NCBI RefSeq assembly: GCF_018129965.1
Contig: NZ_JAFCKW010000017.1
Span: 1-64,000 of the forward strand
Direction of reading: 5' to 3'
Length of the DNA stretch: 64,000 nt
DNA from: Bradyrhizobium diazoefficiens
Lineage (GTDB): Bacteria; Pseudomonadota; Alphaproteobacteria; Rhizobiales; Xanthobacteraceae
Positions 56,787 through 64,000 of the stretch are shown here, in pieces; within the stretch, counting starts at the first letter, position 1; each line of letters starts with the position of its first letter. Made by a program: the position numbers and the translations under genes. The notes beneath the pieces were generated by a model, which searched no databases, was not told the origin of the DNA, and worked only from the letters and a program-made list of their open reading frames with translations.

Positions 56787-56975
56787 CTAGCGGCGACGAC
56801 GACGGCGCCCCGGCGCAGTGCCCGCTTCCGGCCCCCGACCGTCGCTGGTCTCGTCGGTCTCGCGCTCGATCCGGATCACCGGGAGAATCAGAATCGTTCC
56901 CGTTTCCGTGCGCGGTGCGGCGTCCCCCGACGAGCCTGCCCGGCGACCGGCCGGAAATTCGATAATGGTCCCCAT
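56787..56975 (-). CDS. Hypothetical protein (62 aa)
   Basis: A small protein that opens MGTIIEFPAGRR and ends in a run of Arg residues. GAGAG lies 6 bases before ATG 56975. It precedes the lipoprotein gene on the same strand by 15 bp. Short Bradyrhizobium proteins with this opening are familiar to me, but no function is known. It may bind nucleic acid through its basic tail. Confidence 0.6.
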   Translation of the reverse strand: MGTIIEFPAGRRAGSSGDAAPRTETGTILILPVIRIERETDETSDGRGPEAGTAPGRRRRRR

Positions 56976-57161
56976 GTCAGCTCTCTATCAATTGCCGCGC
57001 GACCGAGTGCGCTGGTGCAATGTGCGTTCATTAAGATCAGGTCATGGTTAACGGGGTGTAAACGCGCCGGCCCGGCCGTAACCGCACGGGCCGGATGCCG
57101 GAGTCCCGTTGCGGCACGACAACCCCTTAATTTGCAGCGCGAACTTCACGCCTCGTTTTCC

Positions 57162-57176
57162 TTAACGAGGCTTTAA
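57162..57176. promoter_or_regulatory. CtrA box upstream of the DUF2336 gene
   Basis: TTAA-CGAGGCT-TTAA is an exact match to the CtrA consensus TTAA-N7-TTAA, 54 bp before the start at 57231. A further half-site, TTAACCAT, lies on the minus strand at 57044-57051. Confidence 0.5.
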
Positions 57177-57230
57177 AGGAACCCGCGATAGGCTCCCGCG
57201 AAGTATCTTATCCAGGTCGCGTATCCCTCA

Positions 57231-58205
57231 ATGACCAAGTCGCTGTTTCCCGGATTCGACGGGCTGATGAGCCTCTCCCGTCGCGAAGGCGTCGATGTTC
57301 GCCCGACGCTGCTGCGTGTGCTGACCGATCTCTATGTCCAGACCCGCGTCCACAGCGAGGACGAACAGCGGCAGTTCGTCGAACTCGCCACGCGATTGAT
57401 CGACCAGGTCGACGATGCGACGCGCGCGGCGGTCAAGGCGCGGCTCGCGATCTATCCGTCGACGCCCGTCCCGATCCTGCAGAAGCTCGGGCTGGTCGCG
57501 GCCCAGGAAGGCCGCCGGGTTCCGCTGGCGCGCGAAATCCCTGGCCCCGCGCCCGCCGCCTCGCCGGCCCGCACGCTGACCGACGCGGAATTGCGCATGG
57601 CCTCGAACATGGCGATGCAGCCAAAGGACGCCGCCGAGATCCACGACATGTTCTTCCGCGCCGATGCATCCCAGCGCGCGCTGATCCTGCACAATCTGGC
57701 GCAGACCCCGCTGAAGGCCGCGCCCCGGATCCCGACCGTGCGCGCCAAGCGCGCGATCCAGATCCTGGAGATGGCGGCGATCGCGGGCGACATCGAGAAC
57801 TTCACCTTCGAACTCGGCGACAGCCTGATCCTGCCCACGCGCGTCGCGGCCCAGATCGTCGACGATGCCGGCGGCGAAGCGCTCGCAATCGCCGCACGCG
57901 CGCTCGACATGCCGAGCCCCAACTTCCAGCGCATTCTCCTGTTCTTCAAGCCGGAGATCGGCAATTCGGTGGACACCGTCTACCGGCTGTCGCGGCTCTA
58001 CGACCGCCTCAGCGATCGGTCCGCGCTGGTCATGCTGGCGGCCTGGCGCGGCTCGACGCTCGCGGTGACGCGCGCCAAGTACCAGCCCTCGCTGCACGAC
58101 AGTGAACGACAGCGCGCGCGTGCCTCGGCAGGCCAGACGCGGCCGACCGTGCAGCCCGGCTCGGCGCCTGCGGTGCGAACCGGCGCCAACGGATCGGATC
58201 GCTAG
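57231..58205 (+). CDS. DUF2336 domain protein
   Basis: A 324-residue soluble helical protein of the alphaproteobacterial DUF2336 family. The conserved core spans about 30-280, with segments such as ELATRLIDQVDDATRAAVKA and ALDMPSPNFQRILLFFKPEIG. No catalytic motif is visible; the helical-repeat pattern suggests protein binding. A CtrA box lies 54 bp upstream, hinting at cell-cycle control. The last 40 residues are disordered. Confidence 0.88.
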   Translation: MTKSLFPGFDGLMSLSRREGVDVRPTLLRVLTDLYVQTRVHSEDEQRQFVELATRLIDQVDDATRAAVKARLAIYPSTPVPILQKLGLVAAQEGRRVPLAREIPGPAPAASPARTLTDAELRMASNMAMQPKDAAEIHDMFFRADASQRALILHNLAQTPLKAAPRIPTVRAKRAIQILEMAAIAGDIENFTFELGDSLILPTRVAAQIVDDAGGEALAIAARALDMPSPNFQRILLFFKPEIGNSVDTVYRLSRLYDRLSDRSALVMLAAWRGSTLAVTRAKYQPSLHDSERQRARASAGQTRPTVQPGSAPAVRTGANGSDR

Positions 58206-58546
58206 ACTTTCGCCAGTTCGAGGAAATGACGGCCCTGACGGTCCTCGGTCTCGACCACCCAGGCATCGGGGTCGAAGCGAATTTCCTTGGTAAGACGCTC
58301 CTCGACGGCCTGCTCCGGCATCGGCTGCGGATTGAGCGGCACGAAGAAGCGATCGACCGGCCGGCCGTCGTCATAGACGGTCTGCGGCGCCGGCATGTAG
58401 AGCATGGCATTGCCGTCGAGCAGCGCCACCTTCACGAACACCGCCCCCGCCTCCTCGGCGCCGCGACGGCGCACGGCCCCGTAAACGCCCTCGGTTTGGC
58501 ACCGGCGCAGATAAGCAGAGACCCAGATGTTTGATTTCAGACGCAT
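58202..58546 (-). CDS. DUF1491 family protein
   Basis: A 114-residue protein of the DUF1491 family: SNIWVSAYLRRCQTEGVYGA at the start, VKVALLDGNAMLYMPAP in the centre and DPDAWVVETEDRQGRHFL at the end. The fold is probably a small beta sheet and the function is unknown. Its end overlaps that of the DUF2336 gene by 4 bp. Confidence 0.9.
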   Translation of the reverse strand: MRLKSNIWVSAYLRRCQTEGVYGAVRRRGAEEAGAVFVKVALLDGNAMLYMPAPQTVYDDGRPVDRFFVPLNPQPMPEQAVEERLTKEIRFDPDAWVVETEDRQGRHFLELAKV

Positions 58547-58549
58547 GAG

Positions 58550-58732
58550 CTAACCCGTGGCTGAAGTACGCTTGCGCCTCGGCACCTTCGGGCCACGGCC
58601 CTTCCTCATGCCTGGGCAGACTTCATCAAAGGTCTTTGCCCTCGCAAAGTCATCCCTGGTCCATTCCGGATTTTCACTCACTGCACGCATGTCCCGCGCA
58701 GTGTAGCCCTTCTTAGCGGCGGCTCTTTTCAT
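58550..58732 (-). CDS. BrnA-like antitoxin fragment (60 aa)
   Basis: The segment VSENPEWTRDDFARAKTFDE, followed by RKGRGPKV, resembles the N-terminal part of BrnA-type antitoxins. It then ends in a basic tail (PRRKRTSATG) instead of a ribbon-helix-helix domain. GGGAGC lies just before ATG 58732; an ATG 23 codons upstream is less likely. No BrnT-like toxin gene adjoins it, so it is an orphan or a decayed module. Confidence 0.5.
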   Translation of the reverse strand: MKRAAAKKGYTARDMRAVSENPEWTRDDFARAKTFDEVCPGMRKGRGPKVPRRKRTSATG

Positions 58733-58866
58733 AGAGCTCCCTTCCTTCCGACTGGCAGAGCGCATGCGGCGATGCTTACGCCGACCGGACGAGGGCGGCA
58801 AGGGCGTGCAACCGTACTAGATAAAGCACGCGGTCCACTTCGCGGACGGGCCGCGCAGCGCAACGC

Positions 58867-59571
58867 TTATTCGACGGGATGGCCGATCGCGGTGCCAAGC
58901 TCGCGCAGCAGGCGATCCGAGACCTGGCCGGTCACCGGCATCTTGCGCTGGCGCTCGAACGTCTGGATCGCAGACTGGGTCTCGCCGCTCATCGTGCCCG
59001 TGACCTTCAAATTGCCGTAGCCATATTCCGACAGCGCGCGCTGTACGCCGGCGATGCGGCGCGCGGCCGGGCTCTGCTGTACCGGAATCGGGGCCGGCGG
59101 ACGCGCGACGGCGACGGACGGCGGCGTCGACGTCGTGGCCTTGACCAGATTGGTCATGGGATCGCCCCCTGAACGCGGCGTCGACGCCGTCGCCTCCACG
59201 GGTTTTTCAGCCGCCTTCTCGACAGGTTTCGGCTCGACGCGGAACTCGGTCGCTTTCGGCTCGAGCGGCGAGGTATCGGCGCCGACGGGGCGCGGGCGCG
59301 GCAAGGGATTGGGCAGCGGCACGGTCGACGGCGCGGGAAGATTGATCACGGTGCCGAACATCGGCGCCGGATGGCGGCCGGTCTGCAGAAACAGCGCATT
59401 GGCGACGATCGCAGCGATCGCGGCGACGGCGACGAGGCCGGCCAGCGTGTCCTTCGGACTGTGCAGCAGCACGCGCATCACGAGATTGCGCTCGGTCTCG
59501 ATGTCGATGGCCGCGGCCCTGGCGCCACGACGGCGCGGAGCGGCTTGGTCCTTGGCAGACTTCTTAGGCAC
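58867..59571 (-). CDS. Peptidoglycan-binding domain protein, membrane-anchored
   Basis: A 234-residue protein with a basic cytoplasmic N-terminus, one membrane helix (about 42-64, LAGLVAVAAIAAIVANALFL), a Pro-rich linker and a C-terminal PG_binding_1 domain (IAGVQRALSEYGYGNLKVTG, SAIQTFERQRKMPVTG). It should hold the inner membrane to the cell wall. It overlaps the DivJ-like kinase gene by 8 bp and is probably cotranscribed with it. Confidence 0.88.
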   Translation of the reverse strand: MPKKSAKDQAAPRRRGARAAAIDIETERNLVMRVLLHSPKDTLAGLVAVAAIAAIVANALFLQTGRHPAPMFGTVINLPAPSTVPLPNPLPRPRPVGADTSPLEPKATEFRVEPKPVEKAAEKPVEATASTPRSGGDPMTNLVKATTSTPPSVAVARPPAPIPVQQSPAARRIAGVQRALSEYGYGNLKVTGTMSGETQSAIQTFERQRKMPVTGQVSDRLLRELGTAIGHPVE

Positions 59572-61453
59572 TTTTCTTCACCAGAGCGAGTTGGTCTTTG
59601 AGGTCTTCATGAGCTTCCTGGCGCAGCGCCGGCGTCAGGGTCGCAATCCTGGTCTCGGACGCCCTGCCCTGCGCGGGCCTTGCCTGCGGCGGCGTGTAGA
59701 CGAGCGGCAGCTTGACGGTGACGACCGTCCCTTCGCCGAGCCTGCTTTGTACTTCCAATTCGCCGAGATGCAACGCCACGAGACTCTTCACGATGGAAAG
59801 TCCAAGTCCGGTTCCTTCGTGACGGCGCTCATAGGTCTTGCCGGCCTGGAAGAACGGCGAGCCGACGCGCTTGAGATCGTCGGGCGCGATGCCGACGCCG
59901 TTGTCGCTGATGCGCAGCGTCAGCTGCGAACCGGACACCGCGGCAACGACGGAGACCTGACCGCCGCGCTCGGTGAACTTGATGGCGTTGGCCACGAGAT
60001 TGAGCACGATCTGCTTGAAGGCGCGCGGATCCCCGGTCATGACCGGCATGTCCTGCGGCGCGTCGGTGACGAGGTCGATGCCGTTTTCCCGCGCCTTCAG
60101 CGACAACAGATTGCAGCAATGAATCAGCGAGGCACGCGGCGCGAACGGCTCGGACGCAATCTCGAAATTGCCCGATTCCATCTTGGACATGTCGAGAATG
60201 CCGTTGACCACCGACAGCAGATGCTGGCCGGAATCGTTGATGAGCTGGGCATATTCCTTGCGCTGGGCCGCACTCAGCATCAAGGCCTGTTCCTGCGCGA
60301 TCATCTCGGAGAAACCGATGATGGCGTTGAGCGGCGTGCGCAGCTCATGACTCATCGTGGCGAGGAAGCGGGTCTTGGCGGCATCGGCCGCTTCCGCGGC
60401 GCTGCGCGCCTCATCGAGCGCCTGCTCGGAATGCTTGCGATCGGTGACGTCGCGCATCACGCCGACGACCTCGGCCTCCTGCGCGGAATCACCGCCGGTG
60501 TCCTGATCGAGCGGACGGCAGCGCATCTCGACCCAGATGAAGTCGACCTGATAGTTTCCTTGGCCGCGCTCGGAGCCACAAGGCTCCCGCCGCAACCGGA
60601 ACTCGACGCTGCGCACGTTGCCGCGCGCGGCATCCGACAGGGCGGTGAGATAGGCGGGGCGATCGGCGACATGGACGCGGTCGAACAGGCCGTGGCCGAG
60701 CAATTGCGCGACGGGCACGCCGATCATGGCCTCCACCGCCGGCGAGATGAACTGCACCGCGCCGTTGCGCCGATGCCGGGAAATGACGTCGCTCATGTTG
60801 CGCGCCAGCAGGCGATAACGCTCCTCCTCACGCGATAGCAGCGTAACGCTGGTGCGCGTGAGCGATTCCGCACCGAAGGCAAGACCCGCTGCATAGAGCG
60901 TCGCGGAGGCGACGCCGAGCGCCATCAGCACGCCGCGTTCCGCCGCGCCTGGGTCGGCATGCGGCAGCCAGCCGAACTGGCCGACGAGGATCAGGATCCC
61001 GACGCAGGACAATGCGAGCAGCGACGCAAAGGCCGCGACGCGGCGCGAGGCCGAGAGCGCGGCCTCGAGGGGAACCACGACCAGCCAGACCGCGGCGAAG
61101 GATTCGATGCCGCCGGTGGTGGCCGCAATCGCCATGATCAGCCCGGCCAGCGCCAGCGACGACAGCACATGCGCGCCTTCATAGCGGCCGGTGCGCGACA
61201 GGAACCATGACAGCATGATCGGCGCGATCAGCCATGCGAAGGCGGCGACCTCGATCGCGTTCGGCGCGCCGCGCATGGCCAGATAAACGGGAAATGCGGC
61301 AAAGGCGGCCAGGCTTCCCAGAAGCCGCGGCGCCATGAAGGCACGATGGCGCGCTCGCGTCAGCGCGTCGTAGCGCGCGGAGGGATGCAGCAGCGCATCG
61401 AGACAATCGCGGATGATACTCAAAACTGTCACGGGTCTCGCGCTTCGGCTCAC
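59564..61453 (-). CDS. DivJ-like membrane PAS histidine kinase
   Basis: A 629-residue sensor kinase. Several membrane helices fill about residues 45-190. A PAS domain follows (about 215-345), then the H-box RFLATMSHELRTPLNAIIGF (His near 375) and the ATPase domain (NLVANAIKFTERG, DNGVGIA, GTGLGLSIVKSL). A multi-helix N-terminus before PAS-HisKA is the layout of DivJ, the DivK kinase of alphaproteobacteria. The start is GTG 61453; an in-frame GTG seven codons later is also possible. A CtrA-like box lies 60 bp upstream. DivJ identity is tentative. Confidence 0.8.
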   Translation of the reverse strand: MSRSARPVTVLSIIRDCLDALLHPSARYDALTRARHRAFMAPRLLGSLAAFAAFPVYLAMRGAPNAIEVAAFAWLIAPIMLSWFLSRTGRYEGAHVLSSLALAGLIMAIAATTGGIESFAAVWLVVVPLEAALSASRRVAAFASLLALSCVGILILVGQFGWLPHADPGAAERGVLMALGVASATLYAAGLAFGAESLTRTSVTLLSREEERYRLLARNMSDVISRHRRNGAVQFISPAVEAMIGVPVAQLLGHGLFDRVHVADRPAYLTALSDAARGNVRSVEFRLRREPCGSERGQGNYQVDFIWVEMRCRPLDQDTGGDSAQEAEVVGVMRDVTDRKHSEQALDEARSAAEAADAAKTRFLATMSHELRTPLNAIIGFSEMIAQEQALMLSAAQRKEYAQLINDSGQHLLSVVNGILDMSKMESGNFEIASEPFAPRASLIHCCNLLSLKARENGIDLVTDAPQDMPVMTGDPRAFKQIVLNLVANAIKFTERGGQVSVVAAVSGSQLTLRISDNGVGIAPDDLKRVGSPFFQAGKTYERRHEGTGLGLSIVKSLVALHLGELEVQSRLGEGTVVTVKLPLVYTPPQARPAQGRASETRIATLTPALRQEAHEDLKDQLALVKKSA

Positions 61454-61831
61454 TCGTCGAGAAGACGCGCCGGAACGCCTCCTTATCGTTGAGCCACCGT
61501 GTCAGAGCGACCTTAAACGAGTGCTAAGGCGATGCCGCTCGCCGCCGGTCACCGTGTCATCCCGAAGAATTTTAGGCGATTTGACCGCGTCATCATCGGG
61601 GATGGTGAACACAGGGTTTCGATCACCCCCGCATGGTTTCGAATTGGTGGACGCCGCATCACGGCCATGGGCGTCAATCGAAAATTTACGAGACCGGCAT
61701 TTGCGAAGATTCTTGCGTAAATTTTCCACGAATTAAGCGGAAGGCAATCACTTGCGATTTATCGAGAGTTGCTAGGTCCGATGCGCTCTGCGGACATCGC
61801 CGCGGCGGGATCTAACATACAGGTCGACAAG
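61454..61831. other. Divergent intergenic region
   Basis: No supported gene lies in this 378-bp gap between the DivJ-like kinase and the DUF5330 gene. It holds one CtrA-like site and an AT-richer stretch from about 61670 to 61770. Short frames on both strands lack ribosome sites. Confidence 0.5.
61513..61527. promoter_or_regulatory. CtrA-like box upstream of DivJ-like kinase
   Basis: TTAA-ACGAGTG-CTAA matches seven of eight fixed positions of TTAA-N7-TTAA, 60 bp before the kinase start. The same bases include GAGTGCTAA, half of a CIRCE element, but the other half is absent. Confidence 0.3.
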
Positions 61832-62248
61832 ATGCGCTTTCTGCTCCGCATCACATTCTGGCTCGGGCTGGTGCTGGTGCTCCTGCCGCGGGACAAGACA
61901 GCCGAATCGGAGAAGCTGCCGCAGATCGGTGCTGCCGACGCGGTGCAGGCTGCGACCGCGGCCGTCTCCGACATGACCCAGTTCTGCAAGCGGCAGCCGG
62001 CGGCCTGCGAGGTCGGCGGACAGGCCGCGACCATCATCGGCCAGCGGGCGCAGGACGGCGCCAAGAAGATCTACCAGATCATCAACGACAAGAAAGAGCA
62101 GCTCGAGAAGACCGACAAGAAGGCGCCCGACCACACCGGCTCGATCGCGATCGCCGGCGCAGACGATGCCGCATCGAGCGAGACGCCGCACGAGACCCTG
62201 ACCCCCGATGACCTCGCGCTGGAATGGCGCGGGCCCCCCGCGAATTAG
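61832..62248 (+). CDS. DUF5330 domain protein
   Basis: A 138-residue protein with one N-terminal membrane helix (MRFLLRITFWLGLVLVLLP) and a periplasmic part with two Cys (FCKRQPAACEVGG), the DUF5330 signature as I know it. A Lys/Glu-rich helix (IYQIINDKKEQLEKTDKKAP) and a disordered tail follow. ATG 61832 begins directly at the helix; an in-frame ATG 21 codons upstream is unlikely. Function unknown. Confidence 0.8.
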   Translation: MRFLLRITFWLGLVLVLLPRDKTAESEKLPQIGAADAVQAATAAVSDMTQFCKRQPAACEVGGQAATIIGQRAQDGAKKIYQIINDKKEQLEKTDKKAPDHTGSIAIAGADDAASSETPHETLTPDDLALEWRGPPAN

Positions 62249-62316
62249 GCCTCAAACCCTATCGATTTCGCGGCTTCTCGTCCCTATATTGGCCTGAAAG
62301 GGATTTTTGGGCCAGC

Positions 62317-62745
62317 ATGACGACGATCGACGAAATCAGGGACAATTTCGAAATTCTGGACGAGTGGGACGACCGCTACCGGTACGTCATCGAGCTGGGC
62401 CGAACCCTGGAACCGATGCCGGAGGCGGAGCACTCCGCCGCCAACAAGGTCAATGGCTGCGTCAGCCAGGTCTGGCTGCAGAAGCTGGTCGATCGCAGCA
62501 ACGGCGCACCGATCCTGAAATATCGCGGCGACAGCGACGCCCATATCGTGCGCGGCCTGGTCGCGATCGTGCTCTCGCTCTATTCAGGCCGCACACCGCA
62601 GGAAATTCTGGCGACCGATGCGATCGCGGTGTTCGACGAGTTCGGCTTTCGCGATCATCTGACGCCGCAGCGCTCCAACGGCCTGCGCTCGATGGTCGAG
62701 CGCATCAAGACCGACGCGAAAGAGGCGCTCGCGGAAACGTCCTGA
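62317..62745 (+). CDS. sufE: SufE family cysteine desulfurase activator
   Basis: SufE accepts sulfur from SufS for iron-sulfur cluster assembly. The 142-residue protein has the acceptor Cys in NKVNGCVSQVW (near residue 49) and typical flanks (IRDNFEILDEWDDRYRYVIE, TPQRSNGLRSMVERI). ATG 62317 is the family start; the frame is open 31 codons further upstream without similarity. No other suf gene is nearby. Confidence 0.93.
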   Translation: MTTIDEIRDNFEILDEWDDRYRYVIELGRTLEPMPEAEHSAANKVNGCVSQVWLQKLVDRSNGAPILKYRGDSDAHIVRGLVAIVLSLYSGRTPQEILATDAIAVFDEFGFRDHLTPQRSNGLRSMVERIKTDAKEALAETS

Positions 62746-62773
62746 GACACTCCGCAGCTTGGTCGTTTCGCAG

Positions 62774-62856
62774 GGTGGGCAAAGCGAAGCGTGCCCACCA
62801 TTGGCGGTGCCATCGACGAGAGATGGTGGGCACGGCGCTTCGCGCCTTTGCCCACC
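62774..62856. repeat. Large inverted repeat between sufE and mucR
   Basis: GGTGGGCAAAG (62774-62784) pairs exactly with CTTTGCCCACC (62846-62856). Inside, CGTGCCCACCAT and ATGGTGGGCACG pair as well, closing a long hairpin. From memory, such GGTGGGCAAAG...GCGTGCCCACC palindromes are common in Bradyrhizobium. Between convergent genes it may also end transcription from both sides. Confidence 0.65.
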
Positions 62857-62868
62857 TCACGAGATCCG

Positions 62869-63285
62869 CTACTTCCGTTTCCGCTGTTGCTGTCCGAGGC
62901 CCATCTGCTTGGCGAGGCGCGAGCGCGCCACCGCGTAGTTCGGCGCGACCATGGGATAGTCGGCCGGCAGGCCCCATTTTTCGCGATATTGCTCCGGCGT
63001 CATGCCGTACTGGGTCCGCAGATGGCGCTTGAGCGACTTGAAACGCTTGCCGTCCTCCAGGCACACCAGATAGTCCGGCGCGATCGACTTCTTCAGCGAG
63101 ACCGCGGGCTTTGCCGGCTCGAGCGCCACAGCTTCGGCCCGCCCTGTCGACACCCGCACCAGGGCGCCATGCACCTGGCTGATCAGGTTCGGGATCTCGG
63201 CGGCCGGGGTCGGGTTGTTGCCGACATAGGCCGAGACGATGCTCGCGGTCAGCTCTATGAAGTTCTTAGCCCCGGCATCCGACAT
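62869..63285 (-). CDS. MucR/Ros-family zinc-finger transcription regulator
   Basis: A 138-residue regulator of the MucR/Ros family. Its helical N-terminus (IELTASIVSAYVGNNP) precedes the prokaryotic zinc finger: CLEDGKRFKSLKRHLRTQYG, followed by MTPEQYREKWGLPADYPM. The second Cys of classical fingers is replaced by Asp, as in some rhizobial paralogues. MucR proteins control exopolysaccharide, motility and cell-cycle genes. Bradyrhizobia carry several copies, so the target set is unknown. Confidence 0.93.
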   Translation of the reverse strand: MSDAGAKNFIELTASIVSAYVGNNPTPAAEIPNLISQVHGALVRVSTGRAEAVALEPAKPAVSLKKSIAPDYLVCLEDGKRFKSLKRHLRTQYGMTPEQYREKWGLPADYPMVAPNYAVARSRLAKQMGLGQQQRKRK

Positions 63286-63440
63286 GGGCCCGACCTTTCC
63301 TCAAATCCTGCGTCTCATTGGAGAGACGCCGCCAGTGTATTTGGTGTCAACACGTCGTTCGGCTGAAATAAGACGACTGACGCATCTGAGCTGACGAGCG
63401 ACCTGGTGACAAGAACGGGCACGCTTTGCGCGCGCAGACG

Positions 63441-64000
63441 TCAGCCACCGCGCTGGTCGAGATGAGCGCGCAGTTCGTCGATAGAGGCGAAACGCATCAT
63501 GCCCTCCGGCATCTGCGCTTCGATCGATCCGTCGGAATAGAGCGAATACGCCATGCCGTCGACGATGCCGGATTTGAGCACTGTCACCGGCGGCTCGATC
63601 GCCGGCTCGGGTGCGGGCGGCGGAGCAGCTTCGGTAAAGGTCGAGGGGGAGCGCGGCGGCGGGCGGCGCGACGCCGGCGGCGGCTCCGGCGGACGCATCC
63701 GCTCCGGTTTCGGCCAGGCATCGTCAAAGCTGGCGGGCGAAACGTCGAGGCCGGCCGGTGCCGCGGGTTCTTCATGAGGCGGCGGCGCGCCATCGGTCGC
63801 CTTCGACTCCGCGCGCTCGCGCTCCTTGCGCGAGGTCGAAGCGAACATCAGGTTGCGGCGGCGCGGCGGTTCCGGGGCAGCCGGGGGCGGCGGCGCCTCC
63901 GGCTCGGGCGGCGCCTCGGCGCGCGGACGCTCGCGCGCGGCGGCTTCGTTCTGCCAGGGCGGCGCCTCCGGCGCACCAGGCATCGCAAGGCCGGGCAGCA
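63441..64000 (-). CDS. Proline-rich hypothetical protein, partial at the window edge
   Basis: The frame is open to the end of the window, so the N-terminus lies outside; an internal Met occurs at 63983. The visible part is a long Pro/Ala/Glu/Arg-rich disordered region ending in a compact conserved-looking domain of about 45 residues (SGIVDGMAYSLYSDGSIEAQ, GMMRFASIDELRAHL). I recall similar C-terminal segments in rhizobial proteins with an N-terminal zinc ribbon, but that part is not visible here. Function unknown. Confidence 0.65.
   Translation of the reverse strand, partial: LPGLAMPGAPEAPPWQNEAAARERPRAEAPPEPEAPPPPAAPEPPRRRNLMFASTSRKERERAESKATDGAPPPHEEPAAPAGLDVSPASFDDAWPKPERMRPPEPPPASRRPPPRSPSTFTEAAPPPAPEPAIEPPVTVLKSGIVDGMAYSLYSDGSIEAQMPEGMMRFASIDELRAHLDQRGG

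Noticed and set aside
61519..61527. CIRCE (HrcA) element before the DivJ-like kinase
   Set aside because: Only the half GAGTGCTAA is present; the matching TTAGCACTC half is missing at the required spacing.

Overview
The window reads as a chromosomal stretch of a Bradyrhizobium-like alphaproteobacterium. The support is a GC-rich base composition with strong codon bias, cytochrome c maturation genes in rhizobial cycHJKL order, an fds-type formate dehydrogenase, FeuP/FeuQ-, PleC- and DivJ-like signalling proteins, MucR, a ROSE-type RNA thermometer before a small heat-shock gene, and intergenic palindromes of the kind scattered through Bradyrhizobium genomes. Species assignment is inference. I saw no rRNA, tRNA, CRISPR array, insertion sequence or prophage.

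Layout. 0.3-4.2 kb: a cation diffusion facilitator with a long cytoplasmic tail and a PleC-like PAS kinase. 4.6-12.2 kb: a leaderless fasciclin protein, then a LysR regulator divergent from a complete NAD-dependent formate dehydrogenase operon (fdsG-fdsB-fdsA-fdhD-fdsD). 12.2-29.2 kb, all on the minus strand: feuP-feuQ, two unknown genes, ccmI-ccmE-ccmF-ccmH, a chemoreceptor, degP, and a response regulator-kinase-glnE overlap chain. 29.4-31.8 kb: a small membrane protein, Ku, two small unknown genes and an orphan Flp pilin. 32.0-36.0 kb: three genes with stop/start overlaps encoding an AMP-phosphorylase-type enzyme, a PRPP synthetase and a beta-CASP metallo-nuclease, probably a nucleotide or RNA recycling module. 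36.1-44.9 kb: a DHA2 exporter, YcgN, PBP1A, a DUF1214/DUF1254 pair, a GT-C-like membrane protein and a broken PAP2 gene.

45.0-49.6 kb is a protein-quality-control island on the minus strand: groES-groEL behind a sigma32-like promoter, then a ROSE-type thermometer, a 55-codon gene, hsp20, a 47-codon gene and a degQ-like protease. The two small genes are coupled to their neighbours. 49.7-56.0 kb is an arsenic island built around two divergent arsR genes. One arm has arsC (phosphatase type), aqpS and arsC (glutaredoxin type). The other has a flavoprotein with a Cys-rich tail and two MFS genes. Matching operator-like sequences stand before the first arsR and before the flavoprotein.

56.0-64.0 kb returns to housekeeping: a lipoprotein, DUF2336, DUF1491, a BrnA-like fragment, a peptidoglycan-binding protein, a DivJ-like kinase, DUF5330, SufE, MucR and a partial proline-rich protein. 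CtrA-type boxes lie before the DUF2336 gene and, less perfectly, before both cell-cycle-like kinases.
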